Assembly: GCA_963650915.1 (NCBI GenBank)
Contig: CAVJMJ010000015.1
Span: forward strand, 4,266 to 68,265
Direction: 5' to 3'
Origin: UBA4636 sp963650915
GTDB taxonomy: Bacteria; Bacillota; Clostridia; Christensenellales; Borkfalkiaceae
Length of the DNA: 64,000 nt
Shown here: positions 24,913-33,157 of the stretch, in pieces
How the letters are laid out: each line of letters begins with the position of its first letter
Position numbering within the stretch: the first letter of the stretch is position 1
Notes under the pieces: generated by a model
Databases searched by the model: none
What the model was told of the DNA's origin: nothing
The model's input: the letters and a program-made list of their open reading frames with translations, nothing else
Made by a program: the position numbers and the translations under genes

Positions 24913-25981
24913 AGATTTTGAAAACATGCTGAAAAACGTAAAGCCGGTAATGCCCTCCGAAGGTTTTAAAAAGAGGGTTCTCGAAAGCGCCCGTCGCATT
25001 CCCGTTACGGAATGCAAAAAGATAAATAAATTCGGGGTTATAATGCGTCGTTACGCAGCCGCTTTCGCGGTGCTTTGTTTAACCCTCGTCGCCACCCTTA
25101 CTTTGCTCGGTTTTTACGGCGAAAATTACTATGAAGTATACGTCGACGTAAACCCGTCGATAGAAGTTACCGTAAACCGTTTCGGCGTCATAAACGGCGT
25201 TAACTACATCAACGACGATGCAAAAGCAGTTTTTAAAGACGTGGAATTAAAAGGCAAAAAGCCCGAAGACGCAATTACCGATATAACTTACGCCTTAAAT
25301 AACGGCGGATATCTTAAAAACGATTCCGAAGTTTTTATAAGCGGATACTCCGATAGCGGTGCGGACGTCAAAAAAATCGTCGAAGCACTTTATTACAGGG
25401 CTTACGATATTTCGGCGGAAAACGGCTACGGTGCCACGGTTATGACGGGTGAATTTACCGAGGAGCAAAGAAAGGAAGCACTCGATAAAAACATTTCGCC
25501 CTTAAAGTACAGCATGATATCCGAACTTTTGAAACTCGACGACGGGTACACCGTAAGCGAGTTATCGGATTTATCGATGAAAGATCTCAACAATATTTAC
25601 GAAGCACTCGATAATATGCTGACGAGCGAAGTTATCTCCGCCGCAAAACAAGAAGACCTTTCGCCCGTGCGTTACAAACTGTTGCAAACCCTCGATAAGT
25701 TGGGCATTTATTCCGACGATTTGTCAAGCAAGACGACTGCCGAACTTAAAGAACTCGTGATAAAGGAAAGCCAAAAGAAAACCGAAGATACCGAAAAAAG
25801 CATCGAAGAAGAGGCTAAAAATTACGGTTGCACGACGGAAAAGTTCCGCATAATATATAGTATAAGACAAAAAGATCCTTCTTACGAGATCGAAGACCTC
25901 GCGGAAAAATCGATGTTCGAACTTAACGCACTCGATTACGCTCTTGAAAAATTCGGTCTTTTAGTCGGGCTTTTCGGCTAA
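24902..25981 (+). CDS. RsgI-like membrane anti-sigma factor
   Basis: This 359-residue protein has a short cytosolic head, one membrane segment at about 48-72 (YAAAFAVLCLTLVATLTLLGF), then the RsgI-type juxtamembrane domain YYEVYVDVNPSIEVTVNRFGVINGV at about 78-180. In RsgI proteins the head holds the sigma factor and the outer part senses a signal. The outer part here, about 170 residues, is helical and contains repeated motifs (ISPLKYSMISELLKLDDGYTVSELS; LSPVRYKLLQTLDKLG), not a carbohydrate-binding module. The start overlaps the sigma gene, with AAAGGAGG upstream. The stop codon lies in a 17-base direct repeat. Confidence 0.8.
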   Translation: MKNKDFENMLKNVKPVMPSEGFKKRVLESARRIPVTECKKINKFGVIMRRYAAAFAVLCLTLVATLTLLGFYGENYYEVYVDVNPSIEVTVNRFGVINGVNYINDDAKAVFKDVELKGKKPEDAITDITYALNNGGYLKNDSEVFISGYSDSGADVKKIVEALYYRAYDISAENGYGATVMTGEFTEEQRKEALDKNISPLKYSMISELLKLDDGYTVSELSDLSMKDLNNIYEALDNMLTSEVISAAKQEDLSPVRYKLLQTLDKLGIYSDDLSSKTTAELKELVIKESQKKTEDTEKSIEEEAKNYGCTTEKFRIIYSIRQKDPSYEIEDLAEKSMFELNALDYALEKFGLLVGLFG

Positions 25982-26001
25982 AACGGCTTTTCGGTTAAGC
26001 C
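25968..26001. repeat. 17-bp direct repeat spanning the anti-sigma stop codon
   Basis: GGCTTTTCGGCTAAAAC and GGCTTTTCGGTTAAGCC are adjacent; the first contains the TAA stop. Confidence 0.6.
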
Positions 26002-26144
26002 GATTTCAAGGCTTATGAACAAGACTTGACCAAAAGGGCTTGTCGACAAGATTTGACTAAAAAAGTCGCCTTATGAAAAAGGCTCGTTAAAAAGGCTTTA
26101 TTTATTAAATTTAACCATTCGCTCTCCTACAAATATAGAAATTC

Positions 26145-26183
26145 AAAAAGGTTTCCGATGAGTTTTCGTCGGAAGCTTTTTTG
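26145..26183 (+). terminator. Terminator downstream of the sigma/anti-sigma operon
   Basis: AAAAAGGTTTCCGA / TCGGAAGCTTTTTT with a one-base bulge, followed by TTG. The remainder of 25982-26560 holds no gene I can support. Confidence 0.6.
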
Positions 26184-26441
26184 TTTTTCGTAAAAACATT
26201 AAAAATTCGAGCAAAACGCACTTTTTTTGCCGACGTGGCGGTAAAAACAGGACAAAATTTATTGAAGGACGAATAAAACCACGGCAAACTTTGGAGGCAT
26301 AAAAAGTAAAATAAGGGTAACACTCGGCAAAACTTAAAAAAAGGTACATTAAAATTCGCCGAAAATCGACAAAAGAGGGGGTACAATTATATACAAATGT
26401 TTAAATTCGGACAAAAAGCGACAAAATGCATTAAAAAACTA

Positions 26442-26470
26442 TGGCAATTCGCCGTTTGTTGTGCTATAAT
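26442..26470 (+). promoter_or_regulatory. Promoter of the lipid kinase operon
   Basis: TGGCAA, a 17-base spacer and TATAAT preceded by TGC (extended -10). The leader is about 85 bases. Confidence 0.5.
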
Positions 26471-26560
26471 GTAATTTGACGATGTGTGACGGTTTTTGTT
26501 ATACACCGTAAAAAAATCGTATACTAAATCGTATACCGAATAAAATCGTTTAGGAGAGTT

Positions 26561-27415
26561 ATGAATTACTGTTTATTTAATCCTTTGGCGAACAATAACG
26601 CAGGAAACACTAAAAAAGAAGAAATTATTAAAAAGACGGGCGGAGCAAAAGAAATCGACGTTACCCAAAAAACGCCTTCCGAAATGCGTTCGTTTTTAGA
26701 AAGTTTGAACAAAGCCGAAGACAAAATTTATCTTGTCGGCGGTGACGGAACTTTACAAAAATTTGCGAATATGGCTTACGGGCTCGAATTGCCCCCCGTT
26801 ATTTTCTGCCCCGCGGGTACCGGTAACGATTTTTGCAACGACCTCGGGAAAGATCTCGTCGTCGACGGCATGGTTGAAGTAAACAAATACATAAAAAGAC
26901 TACCCACCGTGTACGTAAACGGACAAAGTTTTCGTTTTATAAACGGTATCGGTTACGGCATTGACGGCGTTTGTTGCGAAGTAGCGGACGAACAACGCGG
27001 TAAATCAAATAAACCCATAAACTACACGGCAATCGCAATCAAGCAATGTCTTTACAAATTCAAAAGAAGAAGTGCGGAAGTAACTGTGGACGGCGTTACC
27101 AAAAAGTATAAAAACGTTTGGATTTGCCCCACCATGAACGCAAAATTTTACGGCGGAGGCATGATGGTAGCACCCGCTCAAAACAGGCTTAATGAAAAGC
27201 ACACGGTTACCGTCGTCGTAGCGCATACGGCGTCGAGAATGAGAATGCTTATAACCTTCCCTCAAATTTTTACGGGCAAACACGTAACAAGCCCAATCGT
27301 CGACGTAATCGAAGGTAAAGAAGTAACCGTAAGTTTTTCCAAACCTTGCGCCCTGCAGGTTGACGGCGAAACCATTAAAAACGTTACAACCTATACCGTC
27401 AAGACGGAAGATTAG
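26561..27415 (+). CDS. Diacylglycerol kinase family lipid kinase
   Basis: This 284-residue protein has the lipid-kinase catalytic motif VGGDGTLQKFAN at 59-70, PAGTGNDF at about 89, and the C-terminal beta domain ending in ALQVDGE, as in DgkB, YegS and BmrU. It phosphorylates diacylglycerol or a related lipid on the membrane surface. The next gene is an acyltransferase for phosphatidate synthesis, so a joint role in phospholipid turnover is likely. Length is usual and the start has GGAG upstream. Confidence 0.87.
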   Translation: MNYCLFNPLANNNAGNTKKEEIIKKTGGAKEIDVTQKTPSEMRSFLESLNKAEDKIYLVGGDGTLQKFANMAYGLELPPVIFCPAGTGNDFCNDLGKDLVVDGMVEVNKYIKRLPTVYVNGQSFRFINGIGYGIDGVCCEVADEQRGKSNKPINYTAIAIKQCLYKFKRRSAEVTVDGVTKKYKNVWICPTMNAKFYGGGMMVAPAQNRLNEKHTVTVVVAHTASRMRMLITFPQIFTGKHVTSPIVDVIEGKEVTVSFSKPCALQVDGETIKNVTTYTVKTED

Positions 27416-27501
27416 TATCGTTTAACTTTTTAGTTTACGGGCTTGTTTTTATAAAAATCGGCATAACGGTCGGTTAATCATAAATTTGAAGGTTATTTTT
27501 T

Positions 27502-28371
27502 ATGCTAATGACGATTACTTGCGCGGTGATAGGAGCATTGCTGAGCGCGGTTATAACCGTTGCGAATAATTTATACGGCGGAATTTCAGATATTTGGATA
27601 CCCGTTTGTTTGTTTATAGCGTTTACCGTGGCAGCCGCCGCGGTTATTATCCTGACGGTTTTTTTCGTGTCGCTCTTTATCGACGTTAAAAAGCCGATAA
27701 AAAAACCGAATAAAGTTTGGTTTGCGATTTATAACTTTATAAACTCTTTTTTGGTTCTTTGGTCGGGCGTGAATTTAAAAATTACCGAAAACGAAAAACT
27801 GGGTAAAGGCCCTTACCTGTTTGTTATAAATCACCGCTCGAACTTCGACACGATGATAGTTTCCGTACTTTACAAAAAGTATAAGCCTATAATGATAAGT
27901 AAGCCCGACAACTTCAAAATTCCCGTTGCCGGTGCGGCGATACACGAATCGGGTTTTCTGTGTATGCCGAGGGACGACATAAGAGGGGCTTTGGACGTGG
28001 TTAACCAAGCCGTTTCCTACCTTGAAGAAGGTGAATATTCTATAGGGCTTTGCCCGGAGGGTACGAGAAACAAACACGGCAGAGGGCTTTTGCCTTTCAA
28101 AAACGGTTGTTTGAAAATAGCCGTGCGTGCGAAAGTTCCCATCGTGGTTTTGTGCGTCGACGGGACGGAAAAGATACATAAAAACTTTCCCTTTAAACGG
28201 ACGAAGGTATATTTCGACCTTATAAAGGTAATAACACCCGAAGAGTACGAAGGAAAAAACACCGCAAAATTAGGCGAAGAAATAAGTTCGCTTATGCTTA
28301 AAACGATAAATTCTCATCAAAAAATTGAAGACGAAGTAATAGAAACCTCTGACGGCAAAAAAGCCGCGTAG
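27502..28371 (+). CDS. plsC: 1-acyl-sn-glycerol-3-phosphate acyltransferase
   Basis: Two N-terminal membrane segments precede the PlsC domain. The HX4D catalytic motif NHRSNFD places His111 and Asp116; PEGTRN at 185-190 and LPFKNG follow. The enzyme makes phosphatidic acid from lysophosphatidic acid at the membrane. The C-terminal tail (EVIETSDGKKAA) is outside the domain. Length (289) is slightly above the usual 240 because of the extra N-terminal membrane segments. A dispersed-repeat copy lies directly after the stop. Confidence 0.85.
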   Translation: MLMTITCAVIGALLSAVITVANNLYGGISDIWIPVCLFIAFTVAAAAVIILTVFFVSLFIDVKKPIKKPNKVWFAIYNFINSFLVLWSGVNLKITENEKLGKGPYLFVINHRSNFDTMIVSVLYKKYKPIMISKPDNFKIPVAGAAIHESGFLCMPRDDIRGALDVVNQAVSYLEEGEYSIGLCPEGTRNKHGRGLLPFKNGCLKIAVRAKVPIVVLCVDGTEKIHKNFPFKRTKVYFDLIKVITPEEYEGKNTAKLGEEISSLMLKTINSHQKIEDEVIETSDGKKAA

Positions 28372-28376
28372 GTTAA

Positions 28377-28403
28377 GATAACGGGCTTATAGCCCGACTT
28401 TTA
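28377..28403 (+). repeat. GATAACGGGCTTATAG dispersed repeat, copy 10
   Basis: GATAACGGGCTTATAG, then CCCG, then ACTTTTA: the copy that best represents the consensus. It starts six bases after the plsC stop, sense to plsC, and carries the perfect CGGGCT-TAT-AGCCCG hairpin. Confidence 0.8.
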
Positions 28404-28418
28404 CGACAAATACACATT

Positions 28419-29144
28419 ATGCTGGAATTAAAAAACGTCAGTTATTTCGCATCGAGCGATAACAAAGAAAAAGAAATCATAAAAGACGTAAGTTTCGTTC
28501 TTACCGATAAGTTTACCTGCCTCACCGGTCCTAACGGCGGAGGAAAGTCGACTTTGGCGAAACTTATTATGGGAATACTTAAACCGACGAGCGGTAAAAT
28601 TTATTGGGAAGGCGAAGACATTACCGATTTAACGGTTACCGAAAGGGCAAATAAAGGGATAAGTTTTGCCTTTCAACAACCGGTTAAGTTTAAAGGGATA
28701 ACGGTCAGCGACCTTATCAACTATGCCGGCGGAAGAAAACTTAACATGTCCGAAATCTGCAATTACCTATCCGAAGTCGGTTTGTGCGCGAGAGAGTACG
28801 TAAACCGCGAAGTCAACGGAAGTTTGTCGGGCGGAGAATTAAAACGTATAGAAATCGCCACCGCCATTGCAAGAAAGGCAAAACTTTCCGTTTTCGACGA
28901 ACCCGAAGCGGGTATAGATTTGTGGAGTTTCAACAACCTAATAAAAGTTTTTGAAAATTTAAGAGAGAGCGTCGGCGGTTCTCTTTTGATTATTTCCCAT
29001 CAGGAAAGAATATTGAATATTGCCGACAGAATCATCGTTATAGCGGGGGGAGAGGTTTCCGCAAGCGGTAAACCAGAAGACGTTATGGATAAACTTTTCG
29101 TAACCCGTACTTGCAAAGGATTCGGAGGTAACAATAATGGATAA
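28419..29144 (+). CDS. sufC: SufC-like ATPase of a minimal SUF system
   Basis: This 241-residue ABC ATPase has Walker A GPNGGGKST at 37-45, signature SLSGGELKRIEIA near 134 and Walker B LSVFDEPEAGID. The EAGID variant and the arrangement are those of SufC, the soluble ATPase that drives the SufB scaffold in Fe-S cluster assembly. It overlaps the next gene, a SufB/SufD homologue, by eight bases. SufS, SufU and SufD are absent here, which fits the two-gene SmsCB-type minimal SUF found in anaerobes. Confidence 0.82.
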   Translation: MLELKNVSYFASSDNKEKEIIKDVSFVLTDKFTCLTGPNGGGKSTLAKLIMGILKPTSGKIYWEGEDITDLTVTERANKGISFAFQQPVKFKGITVSDLINYAGGRKLNMSEICNYLSEVGLCAREYVNREVNGSLSGGELKRIEIATAIARKAKLSVFDEPEAGIDLWSFNNLIKVFENLRESVGGSLLIISHQERILNIADRIIVIAGGEVSASGKPEDVMDKLFVTRTCKGFGGNNNG

Positions 29145-30063
29145 GCCGAACGGAATCGAAAAAGAACTTTTAAAAACGATTGCCGACCTTGAATCCGTTC
29201 CCGAAGGTGCGTATAACATAAGGGAAAACGGCTCTTTAAAAGGAAGAAACGTTACCGAAAATATAGACATCGTTACTAAAAAAGACAAGCCCGGTATAGA
29301 TATTTTTATCAAGCCCGGCACAAAAAACGAAAGGGTGGATATCCCCGTTATTATTACCCAAACGGGGCTTAACGACCTCGTTTACAACGACTTTTACGTC
29401 GGCGAGGACGCAGACGTTTTGATAGTCGCCGGTTGCGGTATTCATAACCCCGGCGGACAGACGGCACGCCACGACGGCGTTCATACCTTCCACGTCGGCA
29501 AAAACGCAAAAGTAAAGTACGTGGAAAAGCATTACGGCGAAGGCGAGGGTACGGGCGAACGCATTCTTAACCCCACCACCAACGTGGAAATAGATAAGGG
29601 CGGGTATCTCGAAATGGAAACCGTTCAAATAAAGGGCGTCGATTCCACAGTGAGAACGACGAACGCCGTTTTGGACGATAACGCGACTTTGATTATTCAC
29701 GAAAAGATAATGACGCACGGCAAGCAAACGGCGGAAACGAGGTTTTCGGTCGATTTAAACGGCAAAGATTCGGGTGCGCACGTGGTTTCGAGGTCGGTTG
29801 CAAAGGATAACAGTCATCAGATATATAACTCGCTCGTCAACGGCAACTCGAAATGTAACGGACATACCGAATGCGACGCGATTATTATGGACAACGGAAC
29901 GGTTTCGGCTATTCCGAGAATAAACGCCAACTGCGTCGACGCAACGCTTATACACGAAGCGGCTATCGGGAAGATTGCGGGAGAACAACTCGTTAAACTT
30001 ATGACTTTGGGTTTAACAGAAGCCCAAGCCGAAGAAGAAATCGTCAACGGTTTTTTAAAATAG
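29137..30063 (+). CDS. sufB: SufB-like Fe-S scaffold subunit of a minimal SUF system
   Basis: This 308-residue SufB/SufD-core protein (PF01458 type) is much shorter than standard SufB (about 470). Recognisable parts are the beta-helix segment with GCGIHNPGGQTARHDGVHTFHV, and the C-terminal SAIPRINANCVDATLIHEAAIGKIAGEQL, which holds the conserved Cys and the Glu/His used in cluster assembly. The compact form coupled to SufC suggests a minimal scaffold pair rather than SufBCD. A start with GGAGG lies inside the end of sufC. Confidence 0.82.
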   Translation: MDKPNGIEKELLKTIADLESVPEGAYNIRENGSLKGRNVTENIDIVTKKDKPGIDIFIKPGTKNERVDIPVIITQTGLNDLVYNDFYVGEDADVLIVAGCGIHNPGGQTARHDGVHTFHVGKNAKVKYVEKHYGEGEGTGERILNPTTNVEIDKGGYLEMETVQIKGVDSTVRTTNAVLDDNATLIIHEKIMTHGKQTAETRFSVDLNGKDSGAHVVSRSVAKDNSHQIYNSLVNGNSKCNGHTECDAIIMDNGTVSAIPRINANCVDATLIHEAAIGKIAGEQLVKLMTLGLTEAQAEEEIVNGFLK

Positions 30064-30066
30064 TTC

Positions 30067-30093
30067 GATAACGGGCTTATACAGCCACTTTTA
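30067..30093 (+). repeat. GATAACGGGCTTATAG dispersed repeat, copy 11
   Basis: GATAACGGGCTTATACAG, then CC, then ACTTTTA. It starts four bases after the sufB stop, sense to sufB. Confidence 0.7.
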
Positions 30094-30114
30094 ATAAAAA
30101 TCAACGTTGTAAAA

Positions 30115-30651
30115 ATGAAAATTTGTATTTACGGATCGGCTTCCGAAAAAATTTCGGAAAACTATAAAAACGCAGTCTATCGTCTCGGTAAGTCGCTTGC
30201 CGAAAGCGGACACGATTTAGTCTTCGGCGGTGGTTGTTTCGGGCTTATGGGCTCGGCGGCGAGAGGCTTTAAGGACGGCGGCGGTAAAATTTACGGCGTC
30301 GCACCCGATTTTTTCAAGGAAGGCGAGATAAATGTTTTGTACGACGAATGCGATAAAACCTATCCTTGTAAAACGATGTACGAAAGAAAGCAGATTATGG
30401 AAGAAATTTCAGACGCTTTTTTAGTCGTTCCCGGGGGTATCGGCACCTACGACGAATTTTTCGGGGTTCTGGCGACCCGCCAACTTAAACGGCATAATAA
30501 AAAAATCGCATTGTTTAACGTCGAAGGCTTTTTCGACCAATTAAAGGCTCTTATCGTAAGCGGACACAAAAAGGGCTTTATAGGGGATTACGAAAATTTG
30601 TTTTTTCTTTCCGACGACACGTCCGCAATTATAGATTATTTTTCGAAATAA
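30115..30651 (+). CDS. LOG-family nucleoside 5'-monophosphate phosphoribohydrolase
   Basis: A 178-residue Rossmann-like protein with FGGGCFGLMG at 37-46, MYERKQIM at 88-95 and the catalytic PGGIGTYDE at 106-114, the hallmarks of the LOG (TIGR00730) family. These proteins cleave the base from nucleoside monophosphates; in bacteria they may act in nucleotide salvage or clean-up. Older annotations as lysine decarboxylase are wrong for this family. No clear ribosome-binding site is seen. The gene sits between Fe-S genes without an obvious reason. Confidence 0.85.
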   Translation: MKICIYGSASEKISENYKNAVYRLGKSLAESGHDLVFGGGCFGLMGSAARGFKDGGGKIYGVAPDFFKEGEINVLYDECDKTYPCKTMYERKQIMEEISDAFLVVPGGIGTYDEFFGVLATRQLKRHNKKIALFNVEGFFDQLKALIVSGHKKGFIGDYENLFFLSDDTSAIIDYFSK

Positions 30652-30689
30652 ACGTTTAACGTAACGCTATAAACGTTTAACGGAACGCT
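30648..30689. repeat. 21-bp direct repeat spanning the LOG gene stop codon
   Basis: Two adjacent 21-base units starting ATAAACGTTTAACG and ending AACGCT, identical at 20 of 21 positions. The first contains the TAA stop. Confidence 0.8.
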
Positions 30690-30717
30690 TTTCGGGTGTT
30701 CCTTTTAAGGTGATAAA

Positions 30718-31539
30718 ATGAGTGAAAATTGTAACCACGACTGTTCAAGTTGCGATAAAACATGTAAACAAAACGCTATACCCAAAGAACCTCAAAATGC
30801 CTTTTCAAACATAAAAAAGGTTTACGCCGTCGTTAGCGGTAAGGGGGGAGTGGGAAAGTCGCTTATATCTTCCCTTCTTGCGGTAAAAGCGCAAAGAGAA
30901 GGTTTGAAAACGGCACTTTTGGACGCCGATATTACGGGACCTTCCATTCCCAAAGCCTTCGGAATAACCGAAAAAGCCATGGGTAACGACCAAGGTCTTT
31001 TTCCCGCCGAAAGCAAAAAAGGTACGAAAATCATGTCCATAAACATGCTTTTGGATAACGAAACCGATCCCGTCGTTTGGCGCGGAGGGGTTATTACGGG
31101 CGTCGTAAAACAGTTCTGGACGGACGTAATTTGGGGCGATATCGACCTTATGATTATCGATTGCCCGCCGGGAACGGGCGACGTGCCGTTGACCGTTTTT
31201 CAATCAATTCCCGTTGACGGCATCATCGTGGTAACTTCCCCGCAAGACCTCGTTTCGATGATTGTCGAAAAGGCTGTTAAGATGGCGGAAATGATGAATA
31301 TCCCCGTCGTCGGCGTCGTGGAAAACATGTCGTATTTTATCTGCGATAACTGCGGAAAAAAGCATTATATTTACGGAAAAGGCAACACAAAGCAAATTGC
31401 GGCTTCTCACGGTATCGAAAACGTGTGCGAACTTCCTTTTGACGAAAATATAGCAAATCTTTGCGACAGAGGACTTATCGAACTCAACGAAGTAACCGCC
31501 TTAGACGAATTTTTCGATAAAATAATACAGTCGAAGTAA
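30718..31539 (+). CDS. mrp: Mrp/NBP35-type Fe-S cluster carrier ATPase
   Basis: This 273-residue P-loop ATPase has the deviant Walker A SGKGGVGKS at 40-48, DADITGPSIPKAFG, DCPPGTGD and a C-terminal CDNCGKK whose CxxC ligates a bridging Fe-S cluster between two monomers. The N-terminus adds a second cysteine cluster, C5-x3-C9-x2-C12-x3-C16, as in Nbp35. It carries and delivers [4Fe-4S] clusters in the cytosol. Being in a row with the SufC-SufB pair, it probably completes a compact assembly and delivery set. AAGGTG lies upstream of the ATG. Confidence 0.87.
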   Translation: MSENCNHDCSSCDKTCKQNAIPKEPQNAFSNIKKVYAVVSGKGGVGKSLISSLLAVKAQREGLKTALLDADITGPSIPKAFGITEKAMGNDQGLFPAESKKGTKIMSINMLLDNETDPVVWRGGVITGVVKQFWTDVIWGDIDLMIIDCPPGTGDVPLTVFQSIPVDGIIVVTSPQDLVSMIVEKAVKMAEMMNIPVVGVVENMSYFICDNCGKKHYIYGKGNTKQIAASHGIENVCELPFDENIANLCDRGLIELNEVTALDEFFDKIIQSK

Positions 31540-31664
31540 TTTAAATAGTAATTTTGATAAAATAATAATTAAAATTAGGTAAACAACCGTTTTAATAAAA
31601 TATAGTTTTTTAAAGAAGTATAAACTTAACGATAAAGCAATATAAATTTAATTTACCAAAAACG

Positions 31665-31696
31665 AAAAAAGGCGGAAAATACTTCCGCCTTTTTTG
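31665..31696 (+). terminator. Terminator after mrp
   Basis: AAAAAAGGCGGAA / TTCCGCCTTTTTT, a perfect stem with a 5-base loop. Confidence 0.85.
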
Positions 31697-31697
31697 C

Positions 31698-31724
31698 TAA
31701 AAGTCAGCCTATAAGCCCGTTATC
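31698..31724 (-). repeat. GATAACGGGCTTATAG dispersed repeat, copy 12
   Basis: Minus strand: GATAACGGGCTTATAG, then GCTG, then ACTTTTA. It lies about 45 bases after the araC-type gene stop, sense to it. Confidence 0.75.
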
Positions 31725-31728
31725 GGCA

Positions 31729-31765
31729 AAAAACTCCCGTTTTCAAACCGAAAACGGGAGTTTTT
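31729..31765. terminator. Bidirectional terminator between mrp and the AraC gene
   Basis: A 15-bp perfect stem AAAAACTCCCGTTTT / AAAACGGGAGTTTTT with a 7-base loop. It serves the minus-strand regulator gene and can also stop plus-strand transcription. Confidence 0.8.
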
Positions 31766-31769
31766 ATCG

Positions 31770-32750
31770 TTATTCGTCGGAAAGTTTGGTTTCGCCGTAG
31801 TGAGAGAAAAACCTTACGGTTTTGCGGTTGTTGTTTTTGCGGTGTTTGGTGGGAGTGATTCCTACGCATTTTAAAAATTCGTAAGATAACAGTTCTCTCG
31901 AGCCGAAACCGCATTGTTTGGCGATTTCCGAAACGCCGAGGTTGGTTTGTTCCAAAAGATGTTTTGCCTGCATAACTCGTTTTTCGGTGATTACGTCGTG
32001 AATGGTTTTCCCATACTGAAGCCTGAAAAGTTTTTGAAGATAAACGGAAGAAATACCCACGTCGTCGGCAATTTCACGCACGGTAATTTTCCCCAAAAAG
32101 TGAGTATTGATGTACATCATGGCGGAATCGACGTAAATTATTCCCGTTTTTTTATGAGTTTCGGGGGAAGTGCAACGGGAAATGTCTATAAATAGTTTAT
32201 TGGTAAGCAGTGCCGTGTATAAGTTGGTTTCTTCAGCACTTTTTTCTTCGGATATTTGGCGCAAAAACTCGTTCATGGTGTCAAGCACGTTATGGTCGTC
32301 GACGAAAACGTAGTAATCCCTGTCTTTTTTAACTACTTGTTTCAAGTCCGGACAAGAGGAAAGAAGTTTTTCTATCGGGAAGGAAAAAAGTTTTGCCGAT
32401 TGAGGCATATCTGTGTTGTTTTTTATGGAATTGCTTAACGGAATAAATTCGAGGTTGATTATTTTAGTCGTTTGCGCAAGGTTTGCTATCTTATGATAGT
32501 ACCCGTTATTGACCAAAATAAAACAATTTTGGTTGACGGTTACGAAATAATTTTCGTCGTCTTTGTCATTATATTTATATACGAAATCGAACTGCCCGTG
32601 TACGCAATACATTATTTCTATTTGCGGGTGGGTATGATATTCCATCGTAAAATCCGACGAAAAAGTTTCTTCGTACCAGTTTTCGAGCGAAAACGGTTCG
32701 CGCACGGCGTCGATAAGCCTCGGAAACTGTTTTTTTGTCGTAATCTTCAT
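31770..32750 (-). CDS. AraC-family regulator of the glycan locus
   Basis: This 326-residue protein has an N-terminal cupin-type sensor (EYHTHPQIEIMYCVHGQFDFVY) and a C-terminal double helix-turn-helix (KITVREIADDVGISSVYLQKLFRLQYG; LGVSEIAKQCGFGSRELLSYEFLKCVGITPTKHRK). Regulators of this kind bind sugars or oligosaccharides and usually activate transport and hydrolase genes. It is divergent from the large GH43/ABC-transporter operon, with a shared 407-base intergenic region holding inverted repeats over the operon promoter. It therefore most likely controls that operon. AGAGGCAG lies upstream of the ATG. Confidence 0.87.
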   Translation of the reverse strand: MKITTKKQFPRLIDAVREPFSLENWYEETFSSDFTMEYHTHPQIEIMYCVHGQFDFVYKYNDKDDENYFVTVNQNCFILVNNGYYHKIANLAQTTKIINLEFIPLSNSIKNNTDMPQSAKLFSFPIEKLLSSCPDLKQVVKKDRDYYVFVDDHNVLDTMNEFLRQISEEKSAEETNLYTALLTNKLFIDISRCTSPETHKKTGIIYVDSAMMYINTHFLGKITVREIADDVGISSVYLQKLFRLQYGKTIHDVITEKRVMQAKHLLEQTNLGVSEIAKQCGFGSRELLSYEFLKCVGITPTKHRKNNNRKTVRFFSHYGETKLSDE

Positions 32751-32933
32751 AAATCTGCCTCTGAAAAAATCATCGATAACCGCGCTCTACGGAAAAATTT
32801 TCGGCAAAATCGGACGATTTGGCGGAACTTCCTAAAAACAGGGCGCGTTTTTTACGGTTTCATTTTACCACGATAGTCATTTTTAGTCAACTATTGTTAC
32901 ATTTGTTTTCTTTTTTTAACATTAAAATGAAAA

Positions 32934-32983
32934 TAGAAAACAAGATTTAAAAAAAGTATTGAAATCGGGTTTTCTATCTTGTT
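32934..32983. promoter_or_regulatory. Candidate operator: two interlocked inverted repeats
   Basis: TAGAAAAC (32934-32941) pairs with GTTTTCTA (32969-32976), and AACAAGAT (32939-32946) with ATCTTGTT (32976-32983). The right-hand arms lie between the -35 and -10 of the operon promoter. Confidence 0.5.
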
Positions 32984-32988
32984 AAAAT
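32959..32988 (+). promoter_or_regulatory. Promoter of the glycan-utilisation operon
   Basis: TTGAAA, an 18-base spacer and TAAAAT, giving a leader of about 160 bases before the first GH43 gene. Confidence 0.6.
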
Positions 32989-33059
32989 TAACGTGTAAGT
33001 TGCGTCGATATGAAAAACGAAAGATTCGTTATATCGCCGAAACCGACAAAATAAAAGAT

Positions 33060-33122
33060 TCCGAAATTTTGATTTTCGGAGAAACAGGGATATCCCTGTT
33101 TGCGTTTGCTTTCGCAAACGCA
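33060..33122 (+). promoter_or_regulatory. Three consecutive hairpins in the operon leader
   Basis: TCCGAAA / TTTCGGA, then the perfect palindrome AACAGGGATATCCCTGTT, then TGCGTTTGC / GCAAACGCA with a TTTC loop, almost touching each other. There is no T-run after them, so they are not a simple terminator. They could stabilise the message or bind a regulator. Confidence 0.55.
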
Positions 33123-33157
33123 AGTAACCTTTAAAAATATTTAAGGAAGGTGAGAAA

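Noticed and set aside
26111..26386. Two minus-strand ORFs downstream of the anti-sigma gene
   Set aside because: They cover a terminator and AT-rich sequence, have aromatic-rich nonsense composition and no start signals.
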